In this document: positions 58,501 to 64,000 of the stretch, piece after piece
Layout: each line of letters begins with the position of its first letter
How positions within the stretch are numbered: the first letter of the stretch is position 1
From: Dastarcus helophoroides
Taxonomy: Eukaryota; Arthropoda; Insecta; Coleoptera; Bothrideridae
DNA: 64,000 nt
NCBI GenBank assembly: GCA_028583605.1
Contig: CM053328.1
Coordinates: 32,657,578-32,721,577 of the forward strand
Direction: 5' to 3'
The notes under the pieces: model-generated
What the model was told of the DNA's origin: nothing
Seen by the model: the letters and a program-made list of their open reading frames with translations, nothing else
Database searches by the model: none
Position numbers and translations under genes: made by a program

Positions 58501-60486
58501 CCATATCTCCACGAGGTCACAAATGCTCTACTTAAAGTTATATTTCCTGTTACGTTACAAATTTGCTCTATTAAGTCATTGGAACTTCGCATACCATCAC
58601 GTAACTAAAATAAAGTTTAAGAAATTTTACTGGTAACATTTTTATATCTTACGTACACTGAGATAACTACAAGAACAATTTTTGGGGCCATACTTAGTGA
58701 CCACCACAGTTCGCTTGCAAATTCAATTTAATGAATTCAAATTTGATTGTATGATCTTCAGGTGCCACAAATGAATATTGACAGTCAACTTCATCAAAAT
58801 TTGTTGGTGGTGTTACACGTATTGTCTTATTGTTAGTTAGGTTCTGAAAACCTCCACAGGCTAAAAAAAAAAATTTACGAAATCGTTGTTCAGTATTTGT
58901 GACGCACCGGTCATTATATATGTGGCATTTTCTGTTTTTTAAAGTGAAAACTTCTTATAGGCGTATTGGACGATTGATTGGACTATAGTTTCGCATTCTC
59001 ATCACGCTAATTTTTGGTTGCCAATATGCTTTAATTTTTTTCGAATTCTAAATTTACTGACTACTTCAAATTTTTAGTTTTTTACTTAAATTTTTGACTT
59101 TTAGGCGTTCAACTTTGTTTATGAAATTTCCTTAAAAGGGTCTTCCGAAATGTTTAGATTTAAATTGGAAATATCGGATTAAAGTCATCTGTAAGAATAA
59201 ACCAAATTTTATAAGTTAAAATCAAAAGTTCAAAATTGAAGTTGAAAACTTTTTAGAGTGAGGTGCAAACGAGATTAAACTCAACATTTTGGTCGAAATT
59301 TTCAGAAAAAAAATCGGAATTAAGAGAACCACGCTACATTTAGAATTTAGAGTTACAATTTTAAGAAAAAGTCAGAATCTTGAACGGAAAACTATCGAAA
59401 TTAAAGGCAAAATGTAATTAGGGTCCAAATTTTGATAAAAAATCAAAATATCGAGATAAAATTCGAAATCTCGAGTCAAATAAAAATTGAAAATTTTGAT
59501 AACATTTCGTGTCTCATTTTAAATGTTTAGAAAAATTCAAAGACGAATTCAGTTTTGTTTAAATCATGAGTTTTCTCTGTAATTTCAATTTTTATAGATT
59601 TATAGATGATTTGAATTTAAAACTTTTAATTTCCAATTCTTTTTCTTGAAATGGCGTCTTTTAACATCTAAAGAACATCGATATTAAAAGTCGTAATTTT
59701 CAAAAGACATTTTTTGGGTATACATGTTGATATTATTTCAAAGTAGGCAATTTTTTATTCCAAAGTGGGTGACCCTAATATAGCTACAGCTCTGGGCCAA
59801 GTCGAGAAGATTCATTTTTTCCGAGATAGACGAACCTCAAAGGATAAGCTTTTATTTTTTATAAACTGAATCATGCTTTGGTGGTTGGATGTGTTGGCTC
59901 CAAAATACGATTCATATTATTTTTCCAAAAAAATGTATCCTGTTATCTACTCAAGTTAGTTTAAACTGGAAATGTTACACTGGATATTTTAAGCTTCTTG
60001 ATAATTAGCGCAAATTGCTAGTCAATAGAAACAGCCTCATATTATCAAAGCCAAGGGAAAGTTTCTGTATTCTAAAGTTTTGGTTTACCTGGTGTGAAAG
60101 ATATTCGGGCCCTAAAACTGGAGTTAAAACCTGGTTCAGTTTTATATACTAACTGCAGAAAATTGTTCGTGGATATCACTTCTGGTAGATTCTCAGCTGT
60201 CAAAATACAATATCTAACTAATATGTTATTTTTAGATATTGAAGGACCGTTGTAGACAGTTAAACCTTCCTGACACCATTTGGTAGTCAAGTTGACGAAT
60301 TCGAATCTGGAATGATGAAAGCGTTACTTCTAAACAAAAAAAGATGCTAAACTTCTTACCTCAATGATACCACCGCCCAGTCAGGGGCCGATATGTTCCA
60401 GACACAAGTCATCTTTTGATAAAACTCTAAATCATAAAAAGATGGCGTCAAAATTGTCGTTGGTTTAGTGATCTCATCTCCGCACT
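39847..60486 (-). CDS. Cubilin-like multi-CUB gene, 3' part (at least 14 exons)
   Basis: Minus-strand exons, 5' to 3': 60486-60360, 60306-60089, 58860-58657, 58604-58436, 58383-58151, 57937-57887, 57278-57216, 51051-50995, 46212-46056, 45996-45812, 40548-40241, 40192-40101, 40046-39934 and 39881-39847 (TAA). Phases agree at every junction. The product contains five consecutive CUB domains with no transmembrane segment or GPI-type tail and ends SPTPGAV. A row of CUB domains is typical of cubilin, the peripheral endocytic receptor that works with amnionless in insect nephrocytes and vertebrate kidney. Other multi-CUB proteins cannot be excluded. The first exon starts within a codon, so more exons lie upstream, likely outside the window. 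Three exons (58657-58860, 40241-40548, 39934-40046) each need a one-base correction to stay in frame. This is either gene decay or assembly error. Introns are loaded with hAT, mariner, FB1, FB2 and low-complexity repeats. Confidence 0.78.
40870..42890. repeat. Low-complexity tract in a CUB gene intron
   Basis: Mixed T-rich and A-rich variants of the TCGAAATTTT-type repeat, from about 40870 to 41360 and again from 41820. Between them (41380-41720) is a more complex stretch that includes copy 2 of a short dispersed repeat (41460-41505). No exon was seen. Confidence 0.65.
42891..43120. mobile_element. FB1 foldback MITE, copy e (nearly full length)
   Basis: It starts GGAACGGACTGGTTCTTGGT, runs CAAATCTTGTCCCCTGAAAC, ATAACGCGTTTCGACAGATA, and returns as complements GTTGTCGAAATGCGATGAAG, CCTTTGTTGTGTTTTTTAAT and GGTTTCAGAGGACAAGATTT. 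Both arms are present, giving a stem of about 100 bp. The 99-codon open frame crossing it is a shadow. Confidence 0.82.
43646..43790. mobile_element. FB2 foldback MITE, copy 2
   Basis: Arms TTTCAATTTATTTAACATTT...GAGTTTGGAAATATTTAAAT and their complements meet at a centre of TTTTTAAAAA. The right flank ATAATATTTCCGGTCAATAA matches the flank of copy 1. Confidence 0.85.
43811..43997. mobile_element. FB1 foldback MITE, copy f
   Basis: AAACTTGTCCCCTTAAACCA, GCTCTAACGCGTTGCGACAG, GGTTTCAGGGGACAAGTTTT and AACCAAGGACCAGTCCGTTC appear in family order. The left end and part of the right arm are shortened. It follows FB2 copy 2 after 20 bases. Confidence 0.8.
43998..45780. repeat. A-rich low-complexity tract in a CUB gene intron
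   Basis: Consists of GAAAAAGTCGAAATTTT-type variants to within 30 bases of the exon ending at 45812. Minus-strand open frames of up to 97 codons are compositional (Phe/Leu/Asn-rich). Confidence 0.75.
45812..46212 (-). CDS. CUB gene exon pair: end of CUB 3 and start of CUB 4
   Basis: Exon 46212-46056 (after TTTTTTTTTTCAG) encodes ERSHQFCGKMNQSF, SLTSNLAIDFTSKS and RGFKLEYHT, the C-terminal half of a CUB domain. Its donor (CAG|GTTTAT) is weak. Exon 45996-45812 (after GGATCTTTCAG) opens the next domain with CTRNYTDLSGNVAVKG, TCTFSIIVPAGRSIAVYF and the second Cys pair, ending NIE|GTATAC. Both frames are free of stops. Confidence 0.8.
48561..48772. repeat. Tandem duplication, 106-bp unit
   Basis: TTTTTAAAAACGTTAAATCT, ATTAAAAAATTGAAAAATGT and TTGGTCAAACTTTCAAAGTA occur at 48561-48666 and again at 48667-48772 with few differences, so this is a recent duplication inside the low-complexity tract. 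Confidence 0.88.
49518..50306. repeat. Tandem segmental duplication, about 0.35-0.4 kb
   Basis: Unit 1 (about 49518-49862) and unit 2 (about 49899-50306) share TTTAGAAAAGTATCGACCT, TCTGATATATTTACTTTTTT, AGATTAAAGCAGGAA, GAAATTGAAATCTAAATTTT and the end block GCCACGAAGCATAT. Unit 2 carries an insertion of about 50 bp. Confidence 0.85.
50360..50491 (-). pseudogene. hAT transposase C-terminal fragment (weak)
   Basis: The minus-strand frame contains FDDGTLDALIFLRLRG, resembling the last helix of the hAT dimerisation domain (often LxxxTLDALxFLRS). No other hAT motif is preserved around it. It supports the hAT call for 46444-50695 but is short. Confidence 0.45.
50820..50897. mobile_element. Isolated hAT-like terminal fragment
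   Basis: The complement reads TAGGGATGGCCAAATCAAAT, then GCGGGCCCCTTTTAAATGCA and CCGCGGGCCGCATGAGGACC. The GC-rich GGCCGCATGAGG block is typical of some hAT (Charlie-like) ends. No partner end was seen. Confidence 0.5.
50995..58383 (-). CDS. CUB gene exons forming CUB 3 with an inserted loop
   Basis: Exon 58383-58151 carries a classical CUB start (STCGNTVLEATASIQLLTSP, NFPGVYPENTRCRWII, FAEFDL, CENDKIVISDIE). It is followed by three tiny exons of 51, 63 and 57 bp (57937-57887, 57278-57216, 51051-50995). They add KQMFDSWLDKDPSPLFI, then EGGWHTRENWQYELSLSPIL and GRDFINAPARASYSSHALV before the FCG block at 46212. That is about 50 residues more than a normal CUB loop. The intron between the last two small exons is 6.2 kb and holds the mariner, the DD41D element and an inverted-repeat pair. 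Confidence 0.75.
51184..52520. mobile_element. pogo-like element interrupted by mariner
   Basis: Left of the mariner is CCTTTAATAAACGGAGATCT, CTCTTAAGCGGATAAATTTT and AGTCCGGAAT. To its right, TGGAAAGTTTCATATAAATG and AACCTCTGTTGACTGAACTC continue the same kind of sequence. Removing the mariner and one TA joins the two, as in pogo/Tigger leaders. The outer limits are uncertain. Confidence 0.5.
51252..52461 (+). mobile_element. mariner element with TIRs and decayed transposase
   Basis: TIRs TGAGGGTAGTCTGAAAAGTT (left) and the complement of the right end (CGAGGTTAGTCTGAGAAATT) are flanked by TA. The 1210 bp carries a mariner transposase with stops and frameshifts. WIARGELAIKKEKP and YYASLLDKLKAEIVEKR precede LLDHSPYSPDLSLSDLFLFP, the third catalytic Asp region. 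The N-terminal helix-turn-helix is represented by IEYLFLKR-like and GRSSLREDEVLGRPKTATT pieces. The second catalytic Asp segment (usually HQDNAP) is lost in SRFNKAMRG. It is inactive. Confidence 0.88.
52740..53330. repeat. Low-complexity tract
   Basis: AAAATTT, TCTCAAAGTTTTGAATTT and GAAAAGTCCAAG-like variants. It ends near the boundary of the next mariner-like element. Confidence 0.6.
53524..55129 (+). mobile_element. Mariner-like (DD41D) element with 160-bp inverted repeats
   Basis: Arms 53786-53947 and 54970-55129 are near-perfect inverted repeats about 160 bp long, sharing GGGGGTTGCCCGCGATTATT, GTATTGCAATATTTCGACAC and AGGTACTCTTTCTCAAAGTC. Beyond the left arm a further outer end exists: a TA-preceded CAGGGTGTTACAAAAGTCCG at about 53522. 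The matching outer right end is missing, replaced by another repeat at 55130. The element therefore seems right-truncated. The coding relic is at 54163-54868. Confidence 0.82.
54163..54868 (+). pseudogene. DD41D mariner-like transposase with in-frame internal deletion
   Basis: The true-looking start MDYSNQEMADMHLMYRLAN, NRAEARR is followed directly by SSLILFTDEAGFTRNGI (first catalytic Asp). The helix-turn-helix DNA-binding segments that should lie between are missing, with the frame kept across the junction near 54243. A T10 run at 54421-54430 then shifts the frame (PHRLTGASYRHFLQTELP lies in another frame). A second shift precedes MWIMHDGAPAHF (second Asp). ARSPDLNPLDFYLWGHLKQI (third Asp, 41 residues later) and the C-terminus GGSNFEHLL are intact. 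The protein could not bind the ends or be made whole, so it is a dead deletion derivative. Confidence 0.85.
55141..57025. repeat. Inverted-repeat pair of ~190 bp around a low-complexity core
   Basis: The left arm (55141-55375) and the complement of the right arm (56830-57025) share GAATCCTTGTCTT, CTAGAGAGCAACCGCTT, GTTTCAACTGTTG, TAGTTCAGCTACCTAT and the ACGCC-GAGGGCTGC blocks. The left arm also contains a perfect-looking hairpin, CCAATAGGTTTGAACATTTA...TAAATGTCCAAACCTATTGG (about 55141-55230). Between the arms is AT-rich low-complexity sequence (55440-56800). This is probably another foldback or composite element. Confidence 0.7.
57068..57130. repeat. Hairpin
   Basis: CGAATGCCAACAAAT and ATTTGTTGGCATTCG form a 15-bp perfect stem with a loop of about 33 bases. 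It lies in a CUB gene intron, 85 bases from an exon. Confidence 0.7.
57557..57668. mobile_element. FB1 foldback MITE, copy g (short)
   Basis: GATGGAACGGACTGGTTCTT, AAATTGAAATACAAAATCCC and GAAACCAAG are followed almost at once by GGTTGCAGGGGACAAGATTT. The whole middle of the element is deleted, leaving two outer arms. Confidence 0.75.
58436..58860 (-). CDS. CUB gene exon pair: CUB 2, with a frameshift
   Basis: Exon 58860-58657 (after a T-run and TTTAG) encodes CGGFQNLTNNKTIRVTPP, DCQYSFVAPEDHTIKFEFIK and QANCGG. One surplus base near 58697-58707 then gives TAA, while the +1 frame continues KYGPKNCSCSYLS as a CUB should. Exon 58604-58436 completes the domain (LRDGMRSSNDLIEQICNVTG, then NYFEVNVTAVP). 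Intron 58605-58656 is only 52 bp. Confidence 0.8.
58900..59720. repeat. Low-complexity tract in a CUB gene intron
   Basis: From about 59030 it is made of TCGAAATTTTCAGAAAAA and GAAAAATTCAAAGACG-like variants. No exon was found between 58860 and 60089. 59720-60060 has no recognised feature. Confidence 0.55.
60089..60486 (-). CDS. CUB gene exon pair: CUB 1 of this window
   Basis: Exon 60486-60360 encodes CGDEITKPTTILTPSFYD, KMTCVWNISAPDWAVVSL. After a 53-bp intron, exon 60306-60089 gives RFEFVNLTTKWCQEGLTVYN, LVRYC and the C-terminal FNSSFRARISFTP. There are four cysteines with the usual CUB spacing. The frame is intact. The exon begins with two bases of a split codon, so a further 5' exon is required and was not found up to 64000. 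Confidence 0.82.
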
Positions 60487-60574
60487 CTAAAACAGTAATT
60501 GTTACTACTATTTAGTGAGTAACTCTGACAACCAATATAGTAAGAGCGCTCGAATGACCATCTGAATGAATTAG

Positions 60575-60735
60575 CATATGCTAAGTTTATTAATTTTATT
60601 TAACATTTTTGCGACCCAGTTTGGAAATATTAAAATTTTTATTAATGAAACAATAATCCGAAATATTTTTTGAAATATGACTAGGTGAAGTGTTAAATAA
60701 AATTAATAAACTTAATGTTTCCGACCACCATGACT
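60575..60735. mobile_element. FB2 foldback MITE, copy 3 (degenerate)
   Basis: GTTTATTAATTTTATTTAAC, GACCCAGTTTGGAAATATTA on the left, and GTTAAATAAAATTAATAAAC, TTAATGTTTCCGACCA on the right. The stem is imperfect in the centre. Confidence 0.75.
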
Positions 60736-60937
60736 AATAGCATGAGGCTAAGTTAGTACTTAGCACCCCTCAAAATAACCTAACATTATCAATTATCAAA
60801 ATATTTCGGACAAAAAACTTATAAAAAATAAATCGACTTAATTCTGTACCTATAATTTCTAGGAAAAGTCAAAATTTGTTACAAATTTGAAAGTAAAAAT
60901 TTTAGGAAAAAAAGGAACAGTTTGGATATTTCCAAAA

Positions 60938-60970
60938 AAAAAATAATAGTAATAGTAATAGTAATAAAAA
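60938..60970. repeat. (TAATAG)n microsatellite
   Basis: Three to four copies of TAATAG follow an A run. Confidence 0.8.
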
Positions 60971-62263
60971 ATGAGGTTCGTGAAATTTTGGGTTTAAAAT
61001 CCGAATCATAGAAAATAAGTAAATATTTGGGGATCAACATAAAAGAAAAAGGTTAATATTTTTGAAAAAAAAATCCAAACTTATAATACTCCCAAAATTT
61101 ACATTTGAAATTTTGAAAATAATCTAACAATTTTGTACTCGGTTCAAAAGCATGCGAGAAAATAATCCCGGGAAAAAATTTAAAGCTGAACTCTAAGTTA
61201 AAAAACTGATTTAAAAAAGACGAAAAAATGATAGTGAAAACCCGAAGTTTTTTGAAAAAAATCAGATATAAATGAGTGTATATATTTTTGAAAACAGCAT
61301 TGAAAAAGACGAATTCCGAGTTTGATGTTGAATTTTGGGGACAAACTGTACAACTTATAAGTTTGAACTCGGGACTTTGAGAAAAAAAATCAATAGTAAT
61401 GAAATTTCCAACAAATTTTTTATATGAAACTAGTAATTTTGAAATAATATCAAACAAAATTTAAACTAGAAATTTCACTAGAAACTAAACTTTCTGGATT
61501 AACGTCCAAACTTTGAGGAACATCTGACATATGGAAATTTCAGTTTGAGAATGGAAATATTGGTTTAAGTATTTTTTTAGAAAATGATTCCAAATTTTCT
61601 CTCCAAACTTGAAATTAGGGCTTTAATTTGGCACTTCCGAAATGTGGAGAAGTATTTTTTTTTTTTAGACATTTTAAAGTTTCATCTGGAAATTTCGAAT
61701 TACAGTCAAAATTTTCTGCACATAATAGAAAGTTTCAGTAGATTTTCTTTAAAAGTTCCAAGTTTTTCTAAACATTTCTGGATAAAATGTAAAATTTTTA
61801 ATTCACTAAAGTTTCGAGAAGCAGATAGAAATTTAGACTTTGAAGATTACATTCTAACGTTCGAGAAGAAAACGTCAAGGTTCTCACCAAAAAGAACGAG
61901 GTTATGTTTTGAATTTTTTTCAGAAATCTCGATATTTTTCCAGTTTTAAATTTGAAGTTATAATCGCAAGATCATGAAAACTATCTCGACTTTTTCTCGG
62001 GATAACAAGCGCTACATAATTCCTCAAAACTTCAGCTTTCAGTACAATTAAAAATCTGGGGTTAACGCCAAAATGGCACAGTTGAAAAAAATTACGTCAA
62101 CAGAAAAAAAAATTTTAGGACATTTGGAGTTTAAAGTTGGGATTTTATATATAAACTTAAAATTCGCTATGTTTAAGTCGAAATGCAGGAATTAATGTCA
62201 TACAAAAATAGTTAAAAAAAATCATTTCTCGAAATTTTGAGTTCAAAGGTGAACTTGGAAGTA

Positions 62264-62392
62264 TTTCTTTGAAGATGATAGCTTGGCTGTCGAAACGCAT
62301 TAGAGCAACTTTTTTAATCTGTCTTAGTTCAGGGAACAAGTTTTGTATTTCAATTTTTGAAGATAACCAAGGACCAGTCCGTTTCACTTAAA
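62264..62392. mobile_element. FB1 foldback MITE, copy h
   Basis: TTGAAGATGATAGCTTGGCT, GTCGAAACGCATTAGAGCAA, GGGAACAAGTTTTGTATTTC and GATAACCAAGGACCAGTCCG form the right half of the family. The left half is missing. Confidence 0.78.
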
Positions 62393-63252
62393 GTGTTGTC
62401 AAAATATCAAGAAAAAATTTCTAAATGCTTAAGAGAAAATTTCCTTTACATTTTGATTTGTACATCCTAATTCTTAAATTAAAGCGAAAATTTCGTTTTG
62501 TGCTCTTTTTTTAATTAAATTTTTTATTTAGATTTTACAATAAAAAGTTATTTTAAATTTCGACTTTCTTTTGAAGACTTTTAAAATATCAACTTTAAAA
62601 TAGAAATTTAGTTCAGTATAAAATTCGTTAAAAATTTAAGAAATTTAAAAAGTCAGATTCTTCAAACAAATTTATCATTTTAAGGAACAGGCAATTTTTT
62701 TAAAAATTCAAACTTACAAAAATTGTCAGTTTCGAGAACAACATTTTCAAGAAAATTTGGAAAAAGAGTCGAAGTCGAAGTAGAAATTTTTAAAAGAATT
62801 CACATTAGGAAAAAAGTCATAACTAGAAAAAAAAGTCGAAATTTCGAAAAGGAGAAAATTTTCAAAAAAGTGAAAACTCTCAAAAATGTCGAAAATTTCC
62901 AAAAAAGACAAAATTTTGAAGGAATCCAATTTCCCAAAAACTGGAAATTTTCAAAAAAAGTATTTTTGATCAAATAAAAGTCTAATTTACTATAAAAAGG
63001 TCAAAACTTTGAAAGGAAGTCGAAAATTTTTTAAAAAAGTCAAATCTTCGGAAAATAGTCGGAAAAGTTCATTGCCATCAATCCCAGTTGCGGTGCTCTA
63101 AAGGCATAATGATGTTGCTGTTTGCGAGTGCATTGAACTTAAAAAAAAGGTTAAACAAGGATAAAAATTTCGAAAAAAGTAGATATTTTGAAAAAAGGCA
63201 GAGGTTTTCGAAAACAGCAAAGAATTTGAAAAGTTAGAAAAAAGGATTTGCT

Positions 63253-64000
63253 TAAAATAGAAATTTTGAGAAAAGATCAATTTTTTGTGTGAACATTTTC
63301 ATAAACCAAAATCCTAAAGAAAGGCTGAATTGTGAAAGCGTTAAACTTTGGAAAATCGGAATTAAATAAAAATGGATTATTTAAGATTCGGGATTTTCAA
63401 AATATGAATTCAAAATATTAAAAGAGTCAAAATGTGATTTTCAACAAAAATTGAAGTCAGATTTTCCAAAGAAGTCGTTATTTTTAGAAAGTCAAACATT
63501 TCAAATGAATCACCGTTTTCAAAAGTCAAAACTCTCAGGAAAATTCAAATTTTTAAAAAGAGTTAAAATGTAAAAAAATGATTTCCAAAACGATCAGAAT
63601 TGAAAAAAAGTTAAATTTCTAATCAATATTTTAAAAAAGGTATACAGTTTCAATAAAAAGATGTGAATTTTGAAAGAAGTTAAGAATTTTTAAAAATAAG
63701 ATTAAAAATTTGAAAAAAGTTAAAATTTCTAAAATTTTTAAAACTTCAAAATTTAAAAATATACAAAAAATTGAAATATTGGAACGGAAAAAACGTTGAA
63801 ATTTTCAAAAAAGAAAATTGTTAATAAAGACAAATATTAACGAAAAAAGTAAATATAAAAAAAAATCAAAATATATAAAAAAAATTTAACGAATTTAGAA
63901 TTTTCAGAAAAATTTGCATAAAATAGAAATTTTGAGAAAGGATTAAAGTTTTGTGTGAACATGTCTGAAGAATTTGAAAATAAACCAAAATCCTAGAGAA
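63253..64000. repeat. Direct duplication at the window end
   Basis: AAATAGAAATTTTGAGAAA, TTTTGTGTGAACAT and AAACCAAAATCCTA occur at 63253-63322 and again at 63917-64000. The second copy may continue past the window. Confidence 0.75.

Larger units (their letters stand above)
60800..64000. repeat. Low-complexity repeat tract to the window end
   Basis: Nearly continuous GAAATTTTGAAAAAAGTC-type sequence with one FB1 copy inside (62264-62392). Open frames up to 134 codons are Phe/Lys-rich shadows. If the CUB gene continues, this is its next intron. No CUB exon could be found here. Confidence 0.7.

Noticed and set aside
1..64000. tRNA, rRNA or CRISPR arrays
   Set aside because: No cloverleaf with A and B boxes, rRNA core sequence or regularly spaced direct repeats was recognised by eye. 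A tRNAscan run would be decisive.

Overview
The window is about 64 kb of AT-rich animal DNA with split genes, short GT-AG introns and very many transposon remains. A small pacifastin-type protease inhibitor (an arthropod family), a sesquipedalian homologue, a cubilin-like multi-CUB gene and relics of mariner, hAT, piggyBac, P-like and PIF/Harbinger-like elements point to an arthropod, most likely an insect. I cannot name the species.

Host genes. (1) A two-exon plus-strand gene at 11174-11617 encodes a 62-residue secreted single-domain pacifastin-like inhibitor. (2) Two plus-strand exons at 13204-13353 and 14034-14324 form the C-terminal end of an unrecognised proline- and RS-rich protein. (3) Facing it, a complete four-exon minus-strand gene at 15291-19497 encodes a 233-residue sesquipedalian (PHETA) homologue with a PH domain and a terminal F&H motif. 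(4) A minus-strand gene runs from its stop at 39847 to at least 60486 and probably beyond the window. It encodes at least five CUB domains and looks like the 3' end of a cubilin-type endocytic receptor. Its introns are large and full of transposons, and three of its exons each carry a one-base frameshift.

Mobile DNA. Supported elements include three hAT-type elements with TIRs and 8-bp target duplications (8511-9214, 23235-24816, 46444-50695), a P-like transposase with an internal deletion (20180-21344), a jockey-type non-LTR relic lacking its RT core (9530-10690), a mariner inserted in a pogo-like element (51252-52461), two mariner-like relics with 41 residues between the second and third catalytic positions (34578-35617, 53786-55129), and a PIF/Harbinger-like MITE (25889-26589). 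A nearly intact 2.6-kb DNA transposon with about 168-bp TIRs (36616-39212) is inserted in a piggyBac relic. At least four foldback/MITE families are also present, one in eight copies.

Much of the rest is a degenerate low-complexity repeat built from variants of TTTTCGAAATTTTGAC or its complement, in tracts of 0.5-4 kb. It fills introns and intergenic space and explains most of the short open frames. One such tract lies inside a hAT-type element with its target duplication. I saw no tRNA, rRNA or CRISPR array.
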